The position numbers and the translations under genes were made by a program. Source: Burkholderia metallica (GTDB lineage: Bacteria; Pseudomonadota; Gammaproteobacteria; Burkholderiales; Burkholderiaceae). From it: DNA of 64,000 bases. Below the pieces are notes generated by a model. That model did not search any database. It saw only the letters and a program-made list of their open reading frames with translations, and was not told where the DNA came from. Below are positions 27,021 through 35,349 of this stretch, one piece after another. Where the stretch lies: NCBI RefSeq assembly GCF_902832845.1, contig NZ_CADFDB010000018.1, positions 30,107 to 94,106 on the forward strand. The letters run 5' to 3'. Numbering within the stretch: position 1 is the first letter of the stretch; each line of letters begins with the position of its first letter.

Positions 27021-28202
27021 TCAGACGATCTTGCGCGAGCGCAAATCGGCCACCGTGCGCGCATCGAGCCCGATGCCGGCGAGGATTTCATCCGTGTGCT
27101 CGCCGGTCAGCGGCGGCCGCATACGAATTTCCGGCGGCGTGCGCGACAGCGAAACCGGCGTCGCGAAGATCGGCACCGGTTTCGGCGCGCCGGGATAGTC
27201 CATCCAGCGGATCACGTCGGCGGCCTTGATGGTCTCGTCCTCCAGTGCCTGGCGCGGCGAGTTGACGGGGCTGGCCGGGATGCGCGCCTGCTCCAGCGCG
27301 GCGAGCGCCTCGGCCAGCGTCTTGTCCGCGCACCATGCGCTCATGAGTTCGCTCAGGAGCGCGCCGTTCTCGCCGCGTCGCGTATCGTCGGCGAAGCGTG
27401 GATCGTCGAGCAGTTCGGGGCGGCCTACGAGCTGCGTCCAGCGTTTGAACATCGGGCGGCCGATGACCTGCGTAATGAACCAGCCGTCCGTCGCCTTGAA
27501 GATGTCGGACGGCGCGTAGCCCGATGCGCGGTTCAGCGTGGCCTGGCGATCCAGCCCGAGCAGCGCTTCCTCGATCAGCGCGCCGCTGGCCATGTTCAGG
27601 CCCGTGCATAGCAGCGACGCGCTGACTTCCTGGCCCATGCCGCTGCGCTGGCGTTCATAGAGCGCGAGCATCACGCCGAGCGCACATGAAAACGCCGTGG
27701 CGAAGTCCACCACCGGCACCATGGCCTTTTGCGGCCGGTCGGGCGTACCCGCGATGTACACCGCGCCGCTCAGCGCCTGGCCGACGCCGTCGAAGCCCAC
27801 GCGGTCGCGCACGGCCTCGCTGTTGCCGAACGCGTTCGACGCGACGAGGATGACGTCGGGCTTGATCGCGCGCAGGCTGTCGTAGTCTAGCCCGAGGCTC
27901 TTGAGCGTGCGGGGCGGCATGTTGGCGATCACCACGTCGGCGTCGGCGACCAGCTTGCGCACGATGTCGCGCCCCTCGGGGCTGTCGAGATCGAGCGTCA
28001 TCGAGCGCTTGTTGCGGTTGACCTGCAGGAACAGCGCGCCTTCGCCGTGTTCGGTCACGGGCACGATGAAGCGGTCCTCGCCGCCGCCGACGCGGTCGAC
28101 GCGGATGACGTCTGCGCCATAGTCGGCGAGCAGCGCCGAACAGAACGGCCCGGCGATGAAGCGTCCGAAATCGAGGACCTTGATGCCTTCGAGTACTTTC
28201 AT
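27021..28202 (-). CDS. CaiB/BaiF class III CoA transferase
   Basis: This 393-residue enzyme moves CoA between a CoA ester and a carboxylic acid. It has the family start VLDFGRFIAGPFCSALLADYGADVI-type segment, the catalytic Asp region near residue 165 (PVVDFATAFSCALGVMLAL), and the C-terminal GEHTDEILAGIG. It is the last gene of a five-gene minus-strand operon with an acyl-CoA synthetase, a thiolase, an SDR and a MaoC hydratase, so it probably activates or recycles an acid of that pathway. Confidence 0.9.
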   Translation of the reverse strand: MKVLEGIKVLDFGRFIAGPFCSALLADYGADVIRVDRVGGGEDRFIVPVTEHGEGALFLQVNRNKRSMTLDLDSPEGRDIVRKLVADADVVIANMPPRTLKSLGLDYDSLRAIKPDVILVASNAFGNSEAVRDRVGFDGVGQALSGAVYIAGTPDRPQKAMVPVVDFATAFSCALGVMLALYERQRSGMGQEVSASLLCTGLNMASGALIEEALLGLDRQATLNRASGYAPSDIFKATDGWFITQVIGRPMFKRWTQLVGRPELLDDPRFADDTRRGENGALLSELMSAWCADKTLAEALAALEQARIPASPVNSPRQALEDETIKAADVIRWMDYPGAPKPVPIFATPVSLSRTPPEIRMRPPLTGEHTDEILAGIGLDARTVADLRSRKIV

Positions 28203-28220
28203 GTTTCGTTCACGGTTGAG

Positions 28221-30173
28221 TCAGGCGGAGGTCGCGGCCGCGCGCACTTCGTCGAGCGCGCCCGGGTTGTCGAGCGACGACAGGTCGCCCGGCGGCTGCC
28301 CGCAGTACACGCTGCGGATCACGCGCCGCATGATCTTCGAGCTGCGCGTCTTGGGCAGCTGCGCGACCACGTGCACGTGGCCGGGCCGGAACGGGCGGCC
28401 CAAGCGCTTGTCGACGTGGCCGGAAACGAGGGTTTCCAGTTCGGCGGCCGCGATAGCCGTGCCGGGCTTGGGCACGACGAAGACCACCAGTTTCTGGCCC
28501 TTGTCGGCATCCGCCACGCCGATCGCGGCCGCTTCGGCCACGTCATGCAGCTCCAGCACGACTTCCTCGACCTCGGCCGGCCCGAGCCGCTTGCCGGCGA
28601 CCTTCAGCGTGTCGTCGGAGCGGCCCATCATGAAGTAGTTGCCGTCGGGCGTGCGCAGCGCGAGGTCGCCATGCACCCAGATACCCGGAATGGTCTGCCA
28701 GTAGGTTTCCAGGTAGCGTTCGTCGTCGCGCCAGAACGATTGCGTCATGCCGACGAACGGCGCACGGATCGCCAGTTCGCCGACTTCGCCGGTCACGCTT
28801 TGGCCGTCGGCGTTCACGACGTCGGCGGCTACGCCGGGCGAGACGGTATTGAAGCCGCTCGGCGGAATCGGCCGGATCGGGACGCTCGCGAGCAGCGCGC
28901 CCGACGCTTCGGTGCCGCCCGTGTAGTTGATGACGGGCGCCGTGCCGTCGCCGAAGCGCTGCAGGAACCAGTTGAAATGCTCGGGCGCGATGCCTTCGCC
29001 CGCCGTGATCAGCAGCCGCACGGTGGAACGGTCGCCCGCGAGCGCGAGTGCCTCGTGGCTCGCCATCCCGCGGATCAGCGTCGGCGCCGAGCCGAAGTGC
29101 GTGACGCGGTGACGTTCGACCACACGCGACATGCGCGACCAGTCGGGGTAATCGGGCGCGCCGTCGTAGCACACGAGCGTCGCGCCGCGCAGCAGCGCGC
29201 AGCCGAGCACCAGCGTGCCGGCGATCCAGCCCATGTCCGCCGGCCAGCAGTAGACGTCGCCGGGATGCACGTCGAAGTGAATCAGCGAATCGTGCGCAAT
29301 CTTGATCGGGAAGCTGCCGTGCGTATGCACGACGCCCTTGGGCTTGCCCGTGGTGCCCGACGTATAGATCACCATGAACGGCGTATCGGGCGTGACCGAC
29401 ACGGCGGCGCTGCGTTGTTCCGGTGCGGCGGCCGCGGTCTCCTGCCAGTCGAGGTCGCGCGCGTCCTGCGCGGTGTCGCCTTCGCCGCGCTTCCAGATCA
29501 CGTGTTCGAGCAGCGGCAACTGGCGCCACGCGTCGCGCAGCGCGCCTTGCACGTCCACGCGCTTGGTGCGGCGCGAGAAGCCGGTGGAGGCAATCACCAT
29601 CCGCGCTTCGGCGGCGGAGAGGCGGGCGACGATCGCGTCGACGCCGAAGCCGCTGAACAGTGGCACGACCAGCGCGCCGAGGTGCACGATCGCCAGCAGC
29701 GAGACGGTGGCCTCGACGCCGTTTTCCATCAGCAGGCCGATGCGGTCGCCCTGCCTGACGCCGTGACGCGCGAGCCCCGCGGCGAAATCCTGCACGCGCT
29801 GCTCCAGTTCCGCGAAGGTCAGCGTACCGACGCTGCCGTCCTCGCGTTCGGCCACCACGGCCTTTTGCTGCGCGGTGGCGGGATGCCGTGCCCACGCGTA
29901 GATCGTGTTGACCCAGTTGAGCCTGCCGCCGGGGAACCAGCTCGGAAACTGCGCGCCGCGCGACAGGTCGACATAGCCGGTCGGCGGCACGTCCCATGCG
30001 ATCGCGCATTCGCGCATCACGGTGTCCCAGTAGCGTTCGGGTTCGGCGATCGATACGCGCATCAGCTCGTCATACGACGGCACGTCCAGCGCACGCATCA
30101 GCTTCACGATGCCGGCGTTCTGCAGCTCTCGCTGGCCCGGTTGCCAGGTCTGGCCGGATTCAGGGTGGCTCAT
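28221..30173 (-). CDS. Acyl-CoA synthetase (AMP-forming, acetoacetyl/propionyl-CoA synthetase-like)
   Basis: This is a 650-residue ANL-superfamily ligase. The AMP-binding motif is MVIYTSGTTGKPKGVVHTHG, and further motifs are YTGGTEASG and WVHGDLALRTPDGNYFMMGR. The catalytic lysine lies in KTRSSKIMRR near the C-terminus. It joins a carboxylic acid to CoA with ATP and is cytoplasmic. GGAGACT precedes the ATG. It lies 18 bases upstream of the CoA transferase gene; the substrate is not known. Confidence 0.9.
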   Translation of the reverse strand: MSHPESGQTWQPGQRELQNAGIVKLMRALDVPSYDELMRVSIAEPERYWDTVMRECAIAWDVPPTGYVDLSRGAQFPSWFPGGRLNWVNTIYAWARHPATAQQKAVVAEREDGSVGTLTFAELEQRVQDFAAGLARHGVRQGDRIGLLMENGVEATVSLLAIVHLGALVVPLFSGFGVDAIVARLSAAEARMVIASTGFSRRTKRVDVQGALRDAWRQLPLLEHVIWKRGEGDTAQDARDLDWQETAAAAPEQRSAAVSVTPDTPFMVIYTSGTTGKPKGVVHTHGSFPIKIAHDSLIHFDVHPGDVYCWPADMGWIAGTLVLGCALLRGATLVCYDGAPDYPDWSRMSRVVERHRVTHFGSAPTLIRGMASHEALALAGDRSTVRLLITAGEGIAPEHFNWFLQRFGDGTAPVINYTGGTEASGALLASVPIRPIPPSGFNTVSPGVAADVVNADGQSVTGEVGELAIRAPFVGMTQSFWRDDERYLETYWQTIPGIWVHGDLALRTPDGNYFMMGRSDDTLKVAGKRLGPAEVEEVVLELHDVAEAAAIGVADADKGQKLVVFVVPKPGTAIAAAELETLVSGHVDKRLGRPFRPGHVHVVAQLPKTRSSKIMRRVIRSVYCGQPPGDLSSLDNPGALDEVRAAATSA

Positions 30174-30188
30174 GGTTAGTCTCCTGCC

Positions 30189-31394
30189 TTATGCGCGTTC
30201 GACGATCATCGCGATGCCCTGGCCGCCGCCGATGCACATCGTTTCCAGGCCGTAGCGGGCCTGGCGACGCTGCATTTCATGCAGCAGCGTGGTCATGATG
30301 CGCCCGCCCGTCGCGCCCACCGGGTGGCCCAGCGAAATGCCCGAGCCGTTCACGTTGAGCCTGTCTTCCAGCGCCGCCATCGAGCTGCCCCAGCCTTTCA
30401 CGCAGGCCAGCGCCTGGCACGCGAACGCTTCGTTCAGTTCGATCAGGTCCATCTGGTCGAACGTGAGGCCGGTGCGCGTCAGCACCTTCTGCACCGCCGG
30501 CACGGGGCCGATGCCCATGCGCGCCGGGTCGCAGCCGGCGGCCGCCCAGCCGACCAGCCAGCCGATCGGCGTGAGGCCCAGCTCGTCGAGCTTGTCCTCG
30601 GCGACGATCAGGCATGCGGCCGCGGCATCGTTCTGCTGGCACGCGTTGCCGGCCGTGACGACGCCGTCCTTCATGATCGTGCGCAGCTTCGCGAGGCTGT
30701 CCGGCGTGGTGTCGCCGCGTACGCCTTCGTCCTGCCTGACGATCAGCGCATCGCCTTTGCGCTGCGGCACGGCGACGGGGACGATCTCCGCGTCGAAATG
30801 GCCGGCCTGCTGCGCGGCGGCGGCGCGCTGGTGGCTGCGGGCGGCGAAGCGGTCGGACGCTTCGCGCGTGATGTCGTATTCGCGCGCCAGCGTCTCGGCG
30901 GTTTCGATCATGCCGCTGATGCGGCCGAAACGGCTTTCCGGCTGCGAGCGCTCGCGGCCGCGGTCGAGCCGGTCGTGCATCGTGACCGAGCCCGCGCGCT
31001 TGCCCCAGCGCATGTCGGTCGTATAGAACTCGACGTTGCTCATGCTTTCGACACCGCCGGCCATTACCACGTCGGCCGCGCCGGTCTGCACCATCATCGC
31101 CGCGGTGGCCAGCGCCTGCACGCCGCCGCCGCAGCGGCGATCGAGCTGCATGCCGGCCACTTCGATCGGGAAGCCGGCCTGCAGCGCGACCCAGCGCCCG
31201 GTGCACGGCGTCTCGCCGCTCGCGTAGCTTTGCGCGAACACGACGTCGTCGATGCGCGCGGGGTCGAGCCCGGTGCGCTCCACGACCGCACGCGCGACGG
31301 TGGCGCCGAGTTCCTCGACGGGAACGCCCTTCAACGTTCCGCCGAATGCGCCCACCGGAGTGCGCAGCGGGGCGACGATGGCTGCTCGTTTCAT
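30189..31394 (-). CDS. Thiolase (acetyl-CoA C-acyltransferase)
   Basis: This 401-residue thiolase cleaves 3-ketoacyl-CoA. The nucleophile Cys is in LDRRCGGGVQAL near residue 90, the catalytic His in SGISLGHPVGATGGR, and the second Cys in ETMCIGGGQG at the C-terminus. The start MKRAAIVAPLRTPVG at 31394 fits the family; an 18-residue upstream extension is not typical. It is the third catabolic step in the operon, after the hydratase and SDR. Confidence 0.93.
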   Translation of the reverse strand: MKRAAIVAPLRTPVGAFGGTLKGVPVEELGATVARAVVERTGLDPARIDDVVFAQSYASGETPCTGRWVALQAGFPIEVAGMQLDRRCGGGVQALATAAMMVQTGAADVVMAGGVESMSNVEFYTTDMRWGKRAGSVTMHDRLDRGRERSQPESRFGRISGMIETAETLAREYDITREASDRFAARSHQRAAAAQQAGHFDAEIVPVAVPQRKGDALIVRQDEGVRGDTTPDSLAKLRTIMKDGVVTAGNACQQNDAAAACLIVAEDKLDELGLTPIGWLVGWAAAGCDPARMGIGPVPAVQKVLTRTGLTFDQMDLIELNEAFACQALACVKGWGSSMAALEDRLNVNGSGISLGHPVGATGGRIMTTLLHEMQRRQARYGLETMCIGGGQGIAMIVERA

Positions 31395-31485
31395 TTGAAT
31401 TGCCTCTTGAATGTCATGAATGTTCCGCCGCCATCGCGTGTCTGTCACGCGCTGGCTGCCAGGGCCGTGGTCCGCCGTCGTGCGA

Positions 31486-32235
31486 TCAGCCGTAGCGACC
31501 GCCCGTGACGTGCAGCACTTCGCCGCTGATGAAGCCGGCGCGCTCGCTGGCGAGGAACGCCACCGCGTCGGCGATGTCGTCCGGGCGGCCGACGCGCTTG
31601 ATCGGTTGGGCCGCCACCGCGCGCTCCTTGATCGTTTCGTAGGTCGGCAGCGCCTGCACCATTTCCGTTTCCATGAAGCCGGGCGCCACGCAGTTCGCGG
31701 TGATGCCGTAGCGGCCTTCTTCCATCGACAGCGCCTTGGCCATGCCGATCAGGCCGGCCTTCGCGGCCGAGTAGTTGGCCTGCGTCGGGTTGCCCAGGTG
31801 CGCGCGCGAGCTGATGTTGATCAGGCGGCCCCAACCTTGCTCGATGAAGTGCGGCATGACGGCCCGCGCGGCCAGGAACGCGCCCTTGAGCATCACGTTC
31901 ATCACGAAATCCCAGTCGTCCGCGCTCATCTTCACGAGGTACTTGTCGCGCGGCGCGCCGGCGTTGTTCACCAGGATGTGCACGCCGCCGAAATGCGCGA
32001 CGGTTTCGTCGACGAGACGCTGTACGTCGGCTTCCTTGGTGATGTCGCCCACGATGCAGTGCGCGGCCAGCCCTTCGTCCCGCAGCGCCTTCGCGGTGGC
32101 CTGCGCCAGTTCCGCGTTGATGTCGGTGATGACGACGCTCGCGCCTTCCTGCGCGAGCCGGCGCGCCGTGGCGGCGCCCAGGCCGCGCGCCGAGCCGGTG
32201 ACGATGGCAACCTTGCCGGTCAAACCCAGATCCAT
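31486..32235 (-). CDS. Short-chain dehydrogenase (FabG-like 3-hydroxyacyl-CoA dehydrogenase)
   Basis: This is a 249-residue classical SDR. The cofactor motif is VTGSARGLGAATARRL, NNAGAP follows, and the active site has Ser in INISSRAH and Tyr-Lys in NYSAAKAG. Given the MaoC hydratase and thiolase beside it, it probably oxidises a 3-hydroxyacyl-CoA to the ketoacyl-CoA. CAGGAGAC lies upstream of the ATG. Confidence 0.9.
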   Translation of the reverse strand: MDLGLTGKVAIVTGSARGLGAATARRLAQEGASVVITDINAELAQATAKALRDEGLAAHCIVGDITKEADVQRLVDETVAHFGGVHILVNNAGAPRDKYLVKMSADDWDFVMNVMLKGAFLAARAVMPHFIEQGWGRLINISSRAHLGNPTQANYSAAKAGLIGMAKALSMEEGRYGITANCVAPGFMETEMVQALPTYETIKERAVAAQPIKRVGRPDDIADAVAFLASERAGFISGEVLHVTGGRYG

Positions 32236-32260
32236 GTGTGTCTCCTGAAGAATTGCGTGT

Positions 32261-33136
32261 TCAGCGCAGGTCGACCCGCGCGTTGGTCAATACCACCACG
32301 TTGCGCTCCACGGCCGTGACGCGCAGCGAAACCGTCTTGTCGCGTACCCACATTTCGGTGCGCAGCGTGTCGCCGGGCCACGCCGGCGCGGTGAAGCGCA
32401 CGCGCATGCCTGCGAAGCGCGTGTCGTCGTAGGCCAGCACCGTGCGCAGCACCGCGTGCGCGGCGACGCCCATCAGCGCCATGCCGTGCAGGATGGGGCG
32501 CGGAAAACCGGCCGCCGATGCCACCGCGGGATCGGCGTGCAACGGATTCAGGTCGCCGCTCAGGCGATAGATCAGCGCCAGCTGCGCGGGCGTGGTCAGC
32601 TCGCAGACGTGATCGGGCTCGCCCTCCGGCATCGCATGGGGCACCGGCAGCGGGCCGGTGCTGCCGCCTTCGCCGAAACCGCCGTCGCCGCGCAACAGGC
32701 TCAGCTGCACGACGGTCGCGAGCAGGTGGCCCGCGTCGGCGTCGGCGATGTCGCGCGTCTGCTGCAGAAACGCGCCCTTGTTCTCGCCTTTGTCCCACAG
32801 GCCGGTGATGCGCGTCGTGCCCGTGACGCGGCCGCTGGCCGGCAGCGGCGCGTGAATCCTGATTTCCTGCTCCGCGTGCAGGATCTTTTGCCAGGTGATA
32901 CCCGTATCCGCGTCGCGCGCCCAGAAGCCCGGGTACGCCAGCACGTTCGCCATGGTCGGCAGCGCGCGCAGCGATGCACCGTCCCGGCCTTCGTAGATGT
33001 AACGCAACTGCCCGGCGTCGAGCGGATCGGCGCCGAGGCCGAGGCCGAGCGCGTAGAGCTGGGTGTCGCGCAGCGAGTACGCATGCTCGATGAGCGGGAA
33101 CGGGCGGGACAGCAGGCGATCGGGCTGGAGCGGCAT
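32261..33136 (-). CDS. MaoC-family enoyl-CoA hydratase (MFE2-like)
   Basis: This is a 291-residue double-hotdog hydratase. The C-terminal half holds the hydratase 2 motif as YRLSGDLNPLHADPAVASAAGFPRP-like residues with catalytic Asp and His, followed by ILHGMALMG. The N-terminal hotdog is the binding half, as in peroxisomal MFE-2. It hydrates trans-2-enoyl-CoA to the (R)-3-hydroxy form. It is the first gene of the operon and divergent from an acyl-CoA dehydrogenase across a gap with a GTTCCGTAC site. Confidence 0.88.
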   Translation of the reverse strand: MPLQPDRLLSRPFPLIEHAYSLRDTQLYALGLGLGADPLDAGQLRYIYEGRDGASLRALPTMANVLAYPGFWARDADTGITWQKILHAEQEIRIHAPLPASGRVTGTTRITGLWDKGENKGAFLQQTRDIADADAGHLLATVVQLSLLRGDGGFGEGGSTGPLPVPHAMPEGEPDHVCELTTPAQLALIYRLSGDLNPLHADPAVASAAGFPRPILHGMALMGVAAHAVLRTVLAYDDTRFAGMRVRFTAPAWPGDTLRTEMWVRDKTVSLRVTAVERNVVVLTNARVDLR

Positions 33137-33213
33137 GGCGAACGTGACGGCAGTGGATTCGAGCTCCTACGATGGAACCGCCGGGTGAGCCGGTCAACGG
33201 ATCGGCGAACATT

Positions 33214-33222
33214 GTTCCGTAC
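33214..33222 (+). promoter_or_regulatory. GTTCCGTAC element (copy 1) between MaoC operon and acyl-CoA dehydrogenase
   Basis: An exact copy of the 9-mer GTTCCGTAC lies 78 bases upstream of the MaoC start and 155 bases upstream of the acyl-CoA dehydrogenase start, so it could control both. Five more copies occur in other intergenic gaps up to 47 kb. Confidence 0.55.
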
Positions 33223-33376
33223 CTTGGCAGGCGAGCGGGACGCGGCCGCCGCCGGGCCAATACCGGCTTCGTCGGCACGATTTCATCCTCCGGAACGTTT
33301 TCGTCCGGGCGATTGTTTCGCGTGGGTCGCGGGCGCAGGATCTCGTCGTTTTCTCCACCTTTTCAGGCGTACCGAC

Positions 33377-34528
33377 ATGATTCGCGATCAAGAAACGCTC
33401 AACGGCCTGCTCGACTCCATTGCCCGCTTCGTGCGCGAGCGTCTCGTGCCCAACGAGGAGCAGGTGGCCGAAACCGATGAAATCCCGGAGGACATCGTCG
33501 CCGACATGAAGGCGATGGGCCTGTTCGGCCTCACCATTCCCGAACGCTTCGGCGGGCTGGAACTGACGATGGAGGAAGAGGTGCTCGCGGTGTTCGAGCT
33601 GTGCCAGGCGTCGCCGGTGTTTCGCTCGCTGCTCGGCACGACCGTGGGCATCGGTTCGCAGGGCATCCTGTTCGACGGCACGCCCGAGCAGCAGGAGCGG
33701 TATCTGCCGCGCCTCGCGACCGGCGAGCTGATCGCGTCGTTCGCGCTGACCGAGCCGGAGTCCGGCTCCGACGCGGCGTCGTTGCGCACCACGGCGATTC
33801 GCGACGGCGACGACTACGTGGTCAACGGCACCAAGCGCTTCATCACGAATGCGCCGCATGCCGGCATCTTCACGCTGATGGCGCGCACCAATCCGGAGGA
33901 CAAGGGCTCGGGCGGCATCTCGGCGTTCATCGTCGACGCGAAGTCGCCGGGCATCAGCTTCGGCAAGCGCGACAAGAAGATGGGGCAGAAGGGCGCCCAT
34001 ACCTGTGACGTGATCTTCGACAACGTGCGCGTCCCGGCCGCGAACCTGATCGGCGGGAAAGAGGGCCAGGGATTCAAGACGGCAATGAAGGTGCTCGACA
34101 AAGGGCGCATCCACATCGCAGCGGTGTGCGTGGCCGTGGCCGAGCGCATGCTGTCGATGGCGTTGTCGTATGCGATGGAGCGCAAGCAATTCGGCAAGCC
34201 GATCGCCGATTTCCAGCTCGTGCAGGCGATGCTCGCCGACAGCAAGGCCGAGATCTACGCGGCGCGCTGCATGGTGGTGGACGCCGCGCGCCGGCGCGAC
34301 GACAAGCTGCCGGTGAGTACCGAGGCGTCGTGCGCGAAGCTGTTCGCGTCCGAGATGTGCGGCCGGGTGGCCGATCGCGCGGTGCAGATTTTCGGGGGCG
34401 CCGGCTACATGGCCGAATACGCGATCGAGCGCTTCTACCGCGATGTGCGCCTGTTCCGCATCTATGAGGGCACGACGCAGATCCAGCAGATCGTGATCGC
34501 CCGCAACATGGTTCGCGACGCTCAGTGA
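33377..34528 (+). CDS. Acyl-CoA dehydrogenase
   Basis: This 383-residue FAD enzyme makes a trans-2 double bond in acyl-CoA and passes electrons to ETF. Motifs include FALTEPESGSDAASLRT, GTKRFITNAPHAG, YAMERKQFGKPIADFQLVQ, and the catalytic-base region QIFGGAGYMAEYAIERFYRD with RIYEGTTQIQQ at the end. The start at 33377 gives the usual length; upstream in-frame codons run antisense through the MaoC gene. Electrons may go to the etfAB products encoded at the right end of the window. Confidence 0.93.
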   Translation: MIRDQETLNGLLDSIARFVRERLVPNEEQVAETDEIPEDIVADMKAMGLFGLTIPERFGGLELTMEEEVLAVFELCQASPVFRSLLGTTVGIGSQGILFDGTPEQQERYLPRLATGELIASFALTEPESGSDAASLRTTAIRDGDDYVVNGTKRFITNAPHAGIFTLMARTNPEDKGSGGISAFIVDAKSPGISFGKRDKKMGQKGAHTCDVIFDNVRVPAANLIGGKEGQGFKTAMKVLDKGRIHIAAVCVAVAERMLSMALSYAMERKQFGKPIADFQLVQAMLADSKAEIYAARCMVVDAARRRDDKLPVSTEASCAKLFASEMCGRVADRAVQIFGGAGYMAEYAIERFYRDVRLFRIYEGTTQIQQIVIARNMVRDAQ

Positions 34529-34652
34529 AGCGCGGCGTGCCGGGTGTCGTGACCGGTTCCGGCGAGCGTGCCGAAGTACCGCGCGACCCTGCGCAGGTCG
34601 AACGATTTCATCCGTACGCCCGGGCCACGTGCGGCGCGATGCAGGGGGGGCG

Positions 34653-34703
34653 CAATTTCAAAATCAGAACGCCAATTTCAAAATTGAATGGATTCTGAAA
34701 TTC
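34653..34703. repeat. Three short AT-rich repeats, 20-base period
   Basis: CAATTTCAAAAT occurs at 34653-34664 and 34673-34684, exactly 20 bases apart. A third copy in inverted order with two changes is at 34692-34703. The block is far richer in AT than its surroundings and lies in an 820-base gap after the acyl-CoA dehydrogenase. It looks like tandem protein-binding sites, but no function is assigned. Confidence 0.5.
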
Positions 34704-34877
34704 GGCCTTGAACGATCTCCCCGCGAATCGGGGCCGTCGGGTGGATATCCGATGTGGCCTGCTTTTTGCGTGATGGAGCCTCGGCGTATTCGGCGCGCGC
34801 CGGTCAGGCAGGCATTTTCCTGAGTCGAACGGGCGTGGCCGAAGCACGGAAAGCTTCTACAAACGTAAGGGGATGCA

Positions 34878-35072
34878 ATGACTGGCGACCAAAAGCGAAA
34901 TGGCGTACCGCAGGACGACGCGCGCGGGATCGCGCATGAGCGAGGGGCGGGTGGCGCTCGATCGACGGTGCGGTCCGGCGACCGGCTTCGCGATGCGAAC
35001 TGGGCGTGGGCGAGAGCCGGTGCGGTCTACGACTGGATGGATCACGCGCCGTTTTTCGAGAACCGCGACTGA
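34878..35072 (+). CDS. Possible small hypothetical protein
   Basis: A 64-residue open frame starts at an ATG with AAGGGG six bases upstream. The predicted product is polar, with an aromatic end (WAWARAGAVYDWMDHAPFFE). No family is recognised. It is listed because of the good ribosome-binding site; it may equally be chance. The rest of the gap up to pyc shows no other gene. Confidence 0.3.
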   Translation: MTGDQKRNGVPQDDARGIAHERGAGGARSTVRSGDRLRDANWAWARAGAVYDWMDHAPFFENRD

Positions 35073-35349
35073 AGGTGCGGCAGGTCAGGTCGTGGCGCGG
35101 CCTCGCCGAGTTCCGATTGACGACCGGCCGGTCGGTCTCCTGTTCGTCGTCCCGGCTGGTCGGCTGAATGCTGTTCGTCGTCGCGATGTCGATAGCGACT
35201 ATCGGGCGATATGACGAAGATGTTGGCTGGCGAAAGCCGGGACGATGCAACCCGCGCCTGACCGAAGCAACGATCCGCGCGCCGCCCAGCGAAGCAAGCG
35301 GGTGGAGGGCGGCGCGTCGGCGAACTTAATTCAACCATTCACTATTCAC

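Noticed and set aside
28047-30179. A 710-codon open frame on the plus strand
   Set aside because: It is exactly antisense to the acyl-CoA synthetase, is Arg/Ala/His-rich and has no family motif; it is a high-GC shadow frame.
34608-34847. A 79-codon minus-strand frame across the AT-rich repeats
   Set aside because: No ribosome-binding site or motif; the composition follows the repeats.
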